DNA from: CAISDA01 sp050258555
Lineage (GTDB): Bacteria > Bacteroidota > Ignavibacteria > UBA10030 > UBA8401
Direction: 5' to 3'
Assembly (NCBI GenBank): GCA_050258555.1
Contig: JBLMZA010000092.1
Coordinates: 1-6,895, forward strand
Length of the DNA stretch: 6,895 bases
Of the stretch, positions 1-5,198 are shown piece after piece. Position 1 is the first letter of the stretch. Each line of letters begins with the position of its first letter. A model generated the notes under the pieces. That model was not told where the DNA came from. It was given only the letters and a program-made list of their open reading frames with translations, and searched no databases. The position numbers and the translations under genes were made by a program.

Positions 1-170
1 TCACGGTGGTCTGGAATCCGTGGAAGGAGGGAGCGCGGTCGATGGCGGATATGGAGGATGACGGCTACCGCACGATGCTCTGTGTGGAGGCGGTCAACAC
101 GCTTGGCGATGCCGTCGTGCTTGCTCCCGGAAAAAGCTTCACGCTCGGCACCGTCATCACCGTCGATTAG
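1..170 (+). CDS. D-hexose-6-phosphate mutarotase (aldose 1-epimerase family), C-terminal part only
   Basis: This is the last 55 residues of a gene that starts before the window; the reading frame begins at base 3 and ends at TAG 168-170. The peptide contains VVWNPW, then MADMEDDGYRTMLCVEAVN and LAPGKSFTLGT. These match the C-terminal pattern of YeaD-type mutarotases (VWNPW, a D-D-x-Y segment, a CVE segment, then a final beta strand with L-x-P-G). In that family the enzyme interconverts the anomers of glucose-6-phosphate and related hexose phosphates in the cytoplasm, and the CVE glutamate is thought to act as catalytic base. The catalytic histidine and the rest of the galactose-mutarotase-like beta sandwich lie outside the window, so activity cannot be judged. 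No terminator was seen directly after it, and the next gene starts 64 bases downstream on the same strand, so the two may be co-transcribed. Confidence 0.85.
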   Translation, partial: TVVWNPWKEGARSMADMEDDGYRTMLCVEAVNTLGDAVVLAPGKSFTLGTVITVD

Positions 171-234
171 CGTTCGAGAGGCGTCACACACTCCACTCAT
201 CTCCCACATCACACACACACATGGAGAACAAACG

Positions 235-426
235 ATGAAAACAATCCGCTTCGCCGTTGAGTTCGCGTTTGATTTCGTCATCGTTCTGGCCGTCAGCGCA
301 GCCGTCACGTTTCTGTACAGCCTGCTTGTGCACAGCTCCGCCATCATCGACTGGGGCACCTCGTTCCGCCTTGCCCTGATACTGGGCATCGTGCTCCCGA
401 TCGTCAATCAGCGGGAAAAAAAGTAG
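235..426 (+). CDS. Small two-helix membrane protein, function unknown
   Basis: A 63-residue protein that I do not recognise. The start is ATG 235, supported by GGAG at 223-226 with an 8-base spacer. A longer in-frame reading from upstream would overlap the mutarotase gene and has no ribosome binding site. Two hydrophobic segments are visible: about residues 13-33 (VIVLAVSAAVTFLYSLLV) and about residues 44-57 (LALILGIVLPIV). They are joined by a short polar stretch containing HSS and DWG. The C-terminus is charged (NQREKK). It is probably an inner-membrane protein with both ends on the same side; by the positive-inside rule the RxxK-type tail would be cytoplasmic. It follows the mutarotase gene but nothing in its sequence links it to sugar metabolism. 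A run of alternating C and A lies just before the ribosome binding site. Confidence 0.7.
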   Translation: MKTIRFAVEFAFDFVIVLAVSAAVTFLYSLLVHSSAIIDWGTSFRLALILGIVLPIVNQREKK

Positions 427-459
427 GCCGCGGTGCCGCACACTCTCTTGTGCTTCCAT

Positions 460-510
460 AAAAAAAGCCCGGATGCGCCCGATCGCTGTGATCGGGGACA
501 TCCGGGCTTT
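460..510 (-). terminator. Rho-independent terminator of the etfBA operon
   Basis: A perfect 12-bp stem (464-475 with 499-510, AAAGCCCGGATG / CATCCGGGCTTT) is followed inward by a 2x2 internal loop, a second 7-bp stem (478-484 with 490-496) and a 5-base loop. Read on the minus strand the hairpin ends in seven T residues (A run 460-466 on the plus strand). It starts 18 bases after the stop codon of the 71-residue gene, as expected for the end of the minus-strand operon. In the plus direction only three T residues follow the stem, so it is a weaker terminator for the small membrane-protein gene, although it may still attenuate that transcript. Confidence 0.9.
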
Positions 511-528
511 GTGCATATCCATCGAGGC

Positions 529-744
529 TTAATAGGAAATAAACGTCACCTCGATCAGTTCCGCTTTCGGGTCGTGCTTCTTCAGAAACTCCACGAATTC
601 CGGGTTGTGGTATCCCTCGTGCTTCTTTTCATACGCCTTCACGATCTTCCGGATCTTCTTTTCTTCCAGCGTCGAACGGAAGTGGTTCGACTGTTCCTCA
701 TCGTCATAGAGGCGATAATAGAACCATTTCGTCTTTGCAGCCAT
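529..744 (-). CDS. Small soluble protein of unknown function, last gene of the ETF operon
   Basis: A 71-residue protein with no family that I recognise. It begins MAAKTKWFYYRLYDDEEQ and ends ELIEVTFISY. The start at 744 is supported by AAAGGA on the minus strand (AGGA at 754-757) with a 9-base spacer. It lies 29 bases after the stop of the acyl-CoA dehydrogenase gene on the same strand and just before the operon terminator, so it is very likely co-transcribed with etfB, etfA and the dehydrogenase gene. The pattern suggests a beta strand (about 6-13), a strongly charged helix (about 25-43), a second helix (about 47-57, PEFVEFLKKHD) and a closing beta strand (about 61-70). There is no signal peptide, membrane segment or cysteine, so it is probably cytoplasmic. 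Operon position suggests a role alongside acyl-CoA oxidation, but this is inference only; it could be an unrelated hitchhiker. Confidence 0.75.
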   Translation of the reverse strand: MAAKTKWFYYRLYDDEEQSNHFRSTLEEKKIRKIVKAYEKKHEGYHNPEFVEFLKKHDPKAELIEVTFISY

Positions 745-773
745 GGCGTGTGTTCCTTTCAGAAATAGAATGG

Positions 774-2495
774 TTAGAGAAGAATCTTGTCTGCATGCAG
801 AAGGTCGCCGAAGAGCTCGCTGCGTATGGCTTCGGCGTTCTTGCGCGAATTTGCCAGCGCCTTCACGATATAGCGGTTGGCGATAAACACTTTACGCGGT
901 TCGATCTCCGCTTCTTCAAGAAGTACATACCCGAGGTAGAGGCAGCCGTACATCTGGACGAGATCCTCGGCGGCGACTTCCTGGAATGTGGTCTCCTTTT
1001 TATCGACGACGTATTTGAGGCTTTCAAGGAAGAGCTGGCGGATCTCCTTCAGATGGCCCGCAAGCTTCGTGAGGCCGCCCTTGTAGGTCTTCGCTTCATG
1101 CTCGTCGATGAAGTCCTTCAGCACATCGTTGATGGTGCCGCCGGAGGCGGCGACGACCTGCAGCTGCGAGGTGCCCTCGTAGATGTTCGTGATGCGGGCA
1201 TCGCGCGCCAGCTGCTCGACGCGGAATTCTTTCATGTAGCCCGTGCCGCCGTGGATCTGCAGCGCGTCGTAGGTGATCTTGTTCGCGCATTCGGTGAGCG
1301 TGTATTTCGTGATCGGCGTCAGGAGATTGGCGATCTTCACGATCTGCTTGAGCCGCGCGGTCTCTTCGGGCGCGGTCTTGCCTTCGGCTTTCATGCGCTC
1401 GATGTAGTCTTCCAGGCGCTCCTTCTCGTCGACGATCTTCGCCGTGCTGTAGAGCAGCGAGCGGTTGCTCTCGAGCATGACGCGCATGTCGATGAGCATG
1501 TTGGAGACCATGGGGATTTCTGCGATCGCCTTGCCGAACTGGCGGCGTTCGCGCGCGTACTTGTAGGCTTCCTCGTACGCGGCCTGCGAGATGCCGAGCG
1601 CCTGCGCCGAGACGCCCATGCGCGCGCGGAACATGAGATCGAGCACGTATTTGATCAACCCGTAGCGGCGCTGACCCACAAGCTGGCACGGAGTGTCGTT
1701 GAACTGCATTTCGCAGGTGGGCGAGCCGTGTATGCCGAGCTTGTGCTCGATGCGGCGGATGACGACCGTCTCATCGGCATGGCAGGCGAACATGCTCAGT
1801 CCGCGTCCGTCCTTCGTGCCGGCTTCGGAGCGGGCCAGGACCAGGAGCACCTGCGCGTTGCCGTTGGTGATGAAGCGCTTCACGCCGCGCAGGAACCATT
1901 CTCCGCGTTCGTTCTGGTAGGCGTGCGTCTTGACCGCCTGAAGATCCGATCCGGCATCGGGCTCTGTGAGCACCATGGCGCCGGTGTGTTCGCCGGTGGC
2001 GATCTTCGGCAGGAATTCCTCGCACTGCTCCTTCGTGCCGAATTTGCGGATCGTATCGCCGATATCCTGCAGGCCGTAGATGTTCATGAGCGACGCATCG
2101 GCTCGGGCGAGGATCTCGACCGACATCATATAATAGACAAACGGGAAATTCAATCCGCCGTACTGCCGAGGCAGGATGAGTCCCATCAGGTCGGTCTGTG
2201 AGAGCTCGCGGATCGTCTTTTGCGTGCCCTGGGCGTATGTGACCTTGCCGTCGGCGAATGTGGCGCCTTCGGCATCGACACCGGCCGAGCGCGGCGCGAC
2301 ATAGTTGCCGGCGATGTCGCCGGTCACTTCGAGCACCTTGCGGTAGTTCTCGATCGCATCCTCGTAATTGACGGGGGCGTAGTTGTAGTGCTGTGCTTGG
2401 TCATAGTTGTCTTCGATGAGCGAGACAACTTCTTTCATGTCGATATTATTGAAATGAAACTGAATATCCGGATTCTCTACAAAGAAATTTGGCAT
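774..2495 (-). CDS. Acyl-CoA dehydrogenase, long form with C-terminal extension
   Basis: This is a 573-residue FAD-dependent acyl-CoA dehydrogenase. It catalyses alpha,beta-dehydrogenation of an acyl-CoA thioester in the cytoplasm and passes electrons to ETF. The N-terminal helical domain covers about residues 45-170. The beta-domain signature is at 174-187 (VLTEPDAGSDLQA), and the C-terminal helical domain carries the second signature at 413-432 (QIHGGTGYMKEF...). The expected catalytic glutamate is E440 in YEGTSQ (439-444), at the position used by medium- and short-chain enzymes. R317-R318-Q319-F320-G321 is the usual FAD-contacting motif. At 573 residues it is much longer than the classical 380-400. 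The extra length is a charged helical insertion (about 355-385) and a roughly 110-residue C-terminal helical extension. Bacteroidota commonly encode such long forms beside etfBA. Chain length or substrate cannot be read from sequence. The start ATG is 7 bases after the etfA stop and has only a weak ribosome binding site, so translation is probably coupled to etfA. Confidence 0.95.
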   Translation of the reverse strand: MPNFFVENPDIQFHFNNIDMKEVVSLIEDNYDQAQHYNYAPVNYEDAIENYRKVLEVTGDIAGNYVAPRSAGVDAEGATFADGKVTYAQGTQKTIRELSQTDLMGLILPRQYGGLNFPFVYYMMSVEILARADASLMNIYGLQDIGDTIRKFGTKEQCEEFLPKIATGEHTGAMVLTEPDAGSDLQAVKTHAYQNERGEWFLRGVKRFITNGNAQVLLVLARSEAGTKDGRGLSMFACHADETVVIRRIEHKLGIHGSPTCEMQFNDTPCQLVGQRRYGLIKYVLDLMFRARMGVSAQALGISQAAYEEAYKYARERRQFGKAIAEIPMVSNMLIDMRVMLESNRSLLYSTAKIVDEKERLEDYIERMKAEGKTAPEETARLKQIVKIANLLTPITKYTLTECANKITYDALQIHGGTGYMKEFRVEQLARDARITNIYEGTSQLQVVAASGGTINDVLKDFIDEHEAKTYKGGLTKLAGHLKEIRQLFLESLKYVVDKKETTFQEVAAEDLVQMYGCLYLGYVLLEEAEIEPRKVFIANRYIVKALANSRKNAEAIRSELFGDLLHADKILL

Positions 2496-2502
2496 GAGGC
2501 GC

Positions 2503-3522
2503 TCACTTCAGTTTGCTTTTATAGGCTTCAATGAATTTGGGGATGACTTCGCCGGCATCGCCGACGATGCTGTAATGCGCGATGTCGAAGATCGGCGCAT
2601 CGGGATCGGTGTTGATCGCGATGATCTTCTTCGATTCCTGCATGCCGGCGCGGTGTTGTATGGCGCCCGAGATGCCGATGGCGAAATAGAGCTTCGGACG
2701 CACGGTGACGCCGGTCTGGCCGACCTGCCGTTCGTGCGGAATGAAGCCCGCATCGACCGCGGCGCGGCTTCCGGCGACTTCGCCGCCGATCGTGTGCGCA
2801 AGTTCCTGTACGAGCTGGAACCGGGCCTTCGATCCGAGTCCGTAGCCGCCGGCCACGATGATGGGCGCGGCCTTCAGATTGACCTTGCTTTCCTCGCGGT
2901 GCTGCTCGATGATCCTGATGAGGCGGTCGTATTCCGCGGGGATGTACGGAATCTCGGTGATCGTGCCGGCTTTCGGGGTCTCGAGCGCGTGCATTTCCAT
3001 CACGCCTTCCCTCACGGTCGCCATCTGCGTCTGCGTCTCGGGCGCGATGATGGTGGCCACGATGTTGCCGCCGAAGGCGGGGCGGATCTGGAGGAGGAGG
3101 TCCTTGAATTCCTTTCCGAGATAGGTGACATCGGAAATCTGCAGATCGGTGCAGTCGGCTGTGAGGCCGCTGCGCGTATGCGAGGCCACGCGGGGCGCCA
3201 GATCGCGTCCGATGATGGTGGCGCCGAAGAGCACGACGCGCGGCTGATAGCGGTCGACCATGTCGTTGATGATTCTGCTGTAGGGAAGCGTCGCATACTG
3301 ATGCAGTTCCTCATGGTCCACGACGTATGCCTCGTCGGCGCCGTAGCGGAAGGTCTCGGCGGCGATCGCCTTCACATTGCTGCCGATCACGACCGACTTC
3401 AGCGGGCACTGCATGCTGTCGGCGAGCTTGCGTCCCTTGGAGAGCAGCTCGAAACTCACATCGGCGGGCTTGCCGCCGCGCTGCTCGATAAACACCCAGA
3501 TATCGTTTGATTGAACGTCCAT
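2503..3522 (-). CDS. etfA: Electron transfer flavoprotein, alpha subunit
   Basis: EtfA carries the redox-active FAD of the EtfAB heterodimer, which takes electrons from acyl-CoA dehydrogenases. Numbering from the upstream ATG at 3528, the N-terminal Rossmann-like ETF domain covers about residues 10-200 and the C-terminal FAD domain about 220-341. FAD-binding elements are visible in order: AGSRAAVDAG (252-261), VGQTG (269-273), and LYFAIGISGAIQHRAG (280-295), which matches the EtfA signature apart from F282. These are followed by INTDPDAPIF (305-314) and D315. The stretch FGGNIVATI...MATVREGVM (152-177) is typical of Bacteroidota EtfA. The start is placed at ATG 3522 (339 residues), because AGGA at 3531-3534 is 8 bases from it but only 2 bases from the alternative ATG at 3528, which overlaps the etfB stop by one base. 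It lies between etfB and the dehydrogenase gene and forms a complex with EtfB. Confidence 0.96.
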   Translation of the reverse strand: MDVQSNDIWVFIEQRGGKPADVSFELLSKGRKLADSMQCPLKSVVIGSNVKAIAAETFRYGADEAYVVDHEELHQYATLPYSRIINDMVDRYQPRVVLFGATIIGRDLAPRVASHTRSGLTADCTDLQISDVTYLGKEFKDLLLQIRPAFGGNIVATIIAPETQTQMATVREGVMEMHALETPKAGTITEIPYIPAEYDRLIRIIEQHREESKVNLKAAPIIVAGGYGLGSKARFQLVQELAHTIGGEVAGSRAAVDAGFIPHERQVGQTGVTVRPKLYFAIGISGAIQHRAGMQESKKIIAINTDPDAPIFDIAHYSIVGDAGEVIPKFIEAYKSKLK

Positions 3523-3527
3523 AATCA

Positions 3528-4415
3528 TTATCCTAATATGCGGTCTTCCAGAAGTTTGTCGATCAGTGAATTCATTCCAGCCTTCGAGTTCTCGATGCGC
3601 ACGGGATCGCTGCCGGTCAGCACGACCGACTCGATGTTGTAGACTTTGGTGGGCGAGCCCTTCACGCCGCAGCGCGAGAAGTCCATCTGCAGGTCTTCGG
3701 CCGTCAGTGTCGGGATGAAGAGCGAGCGCTCCTTATATTCGTAGACGAGCTTGTCCACATAGAGCAGCGAGTTGCCTTCGGCCATCTTTTCGATTTCCAG
3801 GAGCGACTTCGCGCCCTTGTAGGCCATGACGCGTTTGGCGCTGAAGGGGCGGGGCTGCGCTGCATCCTTCAGGACGGTGATCATCACCGGCAGCGAGCTT
3901 TCGAGGATCTCGTAGCCGCCGTCGATCTTCTTGCGGATGCGTATGCCCGATTCCGTCACATCGAGAATCTCCTCGGCGTATGTGACCTGCGGGATGCCGA
4001 GCTTCTCGGCCGTCTGCGGTCCGACCTGGGCCGTATCGCCGTCGATCGCCTGGCGACCGGCGAAGACGAAGCTGTAGTTGCCGATCTTCCTGATTGCTTC
4101 CGAGAGCACATAGGATGTGGCGAGCGTATCGGCGCCGGCGAACTTTCTGTCGGTGATCAAATAGGCTTCATCGGCGCCCATGTAGAGGCATTCGCGCAGG
4201 ATGTCGGAGGCGCGCGGCGGTCCCATCGTGACGACCGTGACCTTGCCTCCCAACTTGTCCTTCACCTGCAGCGCGAACTCGAGGGCGACCTTGTCTTCAT
4301 GATTGAAGATCGCGGCCAGTTTGGAACGGTTGACAGTCCCGTCTTCCTTCATCACCGTTCCGGAAATATTGGATGTGTCGGGGACCTGTTTTACGAGGAC
4401 GATCGAATTGTGCAT
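3528..4415 (-). CDS. etfB: Electron transfer flavoprotein, beta subunit
   Basis: EtfB is the partner of EtfA in a soluble cytoplasmic flavoprotein that accepts electrons from acyl-CoA dehydrogenases. It has 295 residues against about 250-265 for many homologues. Visible motifs are VKQVPDT (8-14), NHEDKVALEFAL (38-49), GADEAYLITDR (80-90) and the nucleotide-binding segment GRQAIDGDTAQVGPQ (120-134). The beta-subunit signature at 160-180 (IRKKIDGGYEILESSLPVMIT) fits the published pattern completely. Its DGDTAQVGP segment resembles clostridial and Bacteroidales EtfB rather than mitochondrial EtfB, in which AMP binds at this place. The extra C-terminal length (about 225-295, SLFIPTLTAEDLQM...) is in the usual recognition/anchor region. 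The start at 4415 is supported by AGGA at 4421-4424 with a 5-base spacer. It is the first gene of the operon; its stop overlaps the alternative etfA start by one base. Confidence 0.96.
   Translation of the reverse strand: MHNSIVLVKQVPDTSNISGTVMKEDGTVNRSKLAAIFNHEDKVALEFALQVKDKLGGKVTVVTMGPPRASDILRECLYMGADEAYLITDRKFAGADTLATSYVLSEAIRKIGNYSFVFAGRQAIDGDTAQVGPQTAEKLGIPQVTYAEEILDVTESGIRIRKKIDGGYEILESSLPVMITVLKDAAQPRPFSAKRVMAYKGAKSLLEIEKMAEGNSLLYVDKLVYEYKERSLFIPTLTAEDLQMDFSRCGVKGSPTKVYNIESVVLTGSDPVRIENSKAGMNSLIDKLLEDRILG
3531..3534 (-). promoter_or_regulatory. Ribosome binding site deciding the etfA start
   Basis: On the minus strand the junction reads TTAGGATAATGATTATG. AGGA falls inside the last codons of etfB. 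It is 2 bases from the first ATG (3528, overlapping the etfB TAA as TAATG) and 8 bases from the second ATG (3522). The second spacing is the normal one, so the downstream ATG is favoured and the first two codons in the longer reading are probably not translated. Confidence 0.6.
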
Positions 4416-4525
4416 AAAGATCCTGAAAATGAAAACCTGAAAAATGAATCCCTGAATTCATTGCCGATACGAAACGCGTGTGAGCGGGCCGATCGATAGT
4501 AATTGGGGAGGTGCGGATGATACGA

Positions 4526-4556
4526 AAAATTTAGCAGTGCAATTTAGGAAGGCAAA
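4526..4556 (-). promoter_or_regulatory. Candidate Bacteroidota-type promoter for the etfB operon
   Basis: On the minus strand TTTG (4553-4556) is followed after 19 bases by TAAATTTT (4526-4533). This fits the Bacteroidota vegetative promoter pattern TTTG / TAnnTTTG, except for the last base of the -7 element. It would start transcription about 100 bases upstream of etfB. The region is AT-rich and the motif is short, so a chance match is possible. Support comes only from position and spacing. Confidence 0.4.
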
Positions 4557-4567
4557 AGGAAAGAAGC

Positions 4568-4586
4568 AATTTGAATCGTGCAAATT
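4568..4586. promoter_or_regulatory. Inverted repeat, possible operator
   Basis: AATTTG (4568-4573) and CAAATT (4581-4586) form perfect 6-bp arms around a 7-base spacer. The element lies upstream of the candidate etfB promoter and overlaps two of the three GCA(A)ATTT motifs in this divergent region. It resembles a dimeric repressor site in size, but no regulator gene is in the window, and a 6-bp arm in AT-rich sequence is weak evidence. Confidence 0.25.
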
Positions 4587-4691
4587 TCTCGCCCGCGCGG
4601 TCCGATTGAAGCTGGGCGAACTTCGCGCCGGATTTTGTGTTCCATCCATTGGAGTCACGCACAAGGCGGTCATATACACACATCATGTGCC

Positions 4692-4697
4692 GGAGGA
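4692..4697 (+). promoter_or_regulatory. Ribosome binding site deciding the Rieske protein start
   Basis: GGAGGA lies 5 bases before ATG 4703 in the frame of the Rieske protein. The ATG at 4699 is out of frame, and in-frame starts at 4637 and 4685 have no such site and would place extra residues before the twin-arginine motif. This fixes the start at 4703. Confidence 0.85.
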
Positions 4698-4702
4698 ATG
4701 AG

Positions 4703-5191
4703 ATGAAGGCGTCCGATCCATCACTCGTATCGGCGAATGAACGCCGTGAGTTTCTGAAGAAAGCGCTGGCAGCCGGAGCGCTCTTCTGCCTGGCGGAAGC
4801 AGGCCTGGGGTTTGCAGGCTGCGCAGGTTCGAATGATAATCCAGTGTCGTCGCTTCCGGAAGTCGGTCCGGTGATCGACCTGAATTCCGAGCCGTCTCTG
4901 CAGACAGTCGGAGGAGCGGTGAAGAAGCATATCACGGGATTGAATAACGGGAGGAACATCATCATCGTGCGCGAAAGCGCGGCAGGCTTCAGCGCGTTCA
5001 CATCGGTCTGCACGCATCAGGGAGCCGAGATCGATCTGCCTTCCGGCGTCGGGGGCAATTTTGTCTGTCCGCGGCACGGTTCGCAGTTCCGTTCGACGGA
5101 CGGCGCCGTGGCAAAAGGGCCGGCTTCGCTTCCGCTGTCGAAGTTCGCGGCCGTCTACGACGCGCAGAAAAACACGGTCACGATTTCCTGA
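4703..5191 (+). CDS. Exported Rieske [2Fe-2S] lipoprotein with twin-arginine signal
   Basis: A 162-residue small Rieske protein. The N-terminus holds RREFLKK (14-20), a good twin-arginine (Tat) motif. A hydrophobic stretch (about 21-38) follows and then FAGC (37-40), a near-lipobox with C40 as the probable lipid-modified cysteine. It is therefore likely folded with its cluster in the cytoplasm, exported by Tat and anchored in a membrane. The Rieske domain spans about 55-162. Cluster ligands are C103 and H105 in CTHQGA and C122 and H125 in CPRHGSQF. The paired cysteines that form the disulfide in bc1/b6f Rieske proteins are replaced by A108 and R124, so this is not a classical respiratory bc1 subunit and may have lower redox potential. 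No cytochrome b or partner oxidoreductase is nearby. The role is electron transfer to an unknown partner. It is the first gene of an operon with the DedA-family gene. Confidence 0.92.
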   Translation: MKASDPSLVSANERREFLKKALAAGALFCLAEAGLGFAGCAGSNDNPVSSLPEVGPVIDLNSEPSLQTVGGAVKKHITGLNNGRNIIIVRESAAGFSAFTSVCTHQGAEIDLPSGVGGNFVCPRHGSQFRSTDGAVAKGPASLPLSKFAAVYDAQKNTVTIS

Positions 5192-5193
5192 GG
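5190..5193 (+). promoter_or_regulatory. Ribosome binding site of the DedA gene, overlapping the Rieske stop codon
   Basis: GAGG at 5190-5193 includes the last two bases of the Rieske TGA (5189-5191) and sits 5 bases before ATG 5199. This arrangement indicates translational coupling of the two proteins. Confidence 0.65.
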
Positions 5194-5198
5194 CGTGA

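Larger units (their letters stand above)
4416..4702. other. Divergent intergenic region between the etfB operon and the Rieske-DedA operon
   Basis: This 287-base gap must hold the promoters of two divergent transcription units. From left to right it contains an imperfect 14-base tandem repeat next to the etfB ribosome binding site (4422-4462), a candidate Bacteroidota-type promoter reading left (4526-4556), three copies of GCA(A)ATTT (4539-4545, 4566-4572, 4580-4587), and an inverted repeat AATTTG-N7-CAAATT (4568-4586). No convincing promoter was found for the rightward Rieske operon. Open frames on both strands here lack ribosome binding sites and are not called as genes. Confidence 0.6.

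Noticed and set aside
58..234. Upstream extension of the small membrane protein to base 58
   Set aside because: This stretch is out of frame with, and overlaps, the mutarotase C-terminus, whose motifs are recognisable. ATG 235 has its own ribosome binding site.
735..2201. 488-residue plus-strand open frame opposite the acyl-CoA dehydrogenase
   Set aside because: It lies antisense to a gene with clear catalytic motifs. Its translation is rich in H, R, D, A and L with no recognisable domain, as expected from the complement of GC-rich codons. No ribosome binding site supports its start.
2494..3510. 338-residue plus-strand open frame opposite etfA
   Set aside because: Same reasoning: etfA on the other strand has its full FAD-binding signature, and the antisense product is low in complexity and has no known motif.
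4480..4701. 73-residue plus-strand frame starting at GTG before the Rieske gene, and the overlapping minus-strand frame 4458-4679
   Set aside because: No ribosome binding site before GTG 4480, no recognisable motif, and both lie in the expected promoter region. A leader peptide is possible but unsupported.
4637..4702. Longer N-terminus for the Rieske protein (starts at 4637 or 4685)
   Set aside because: GGAGGA at 4692-4697 is correctly spaced only for ATG 4703, and the shorter form begins a normal distance before the twin-arginine motif.
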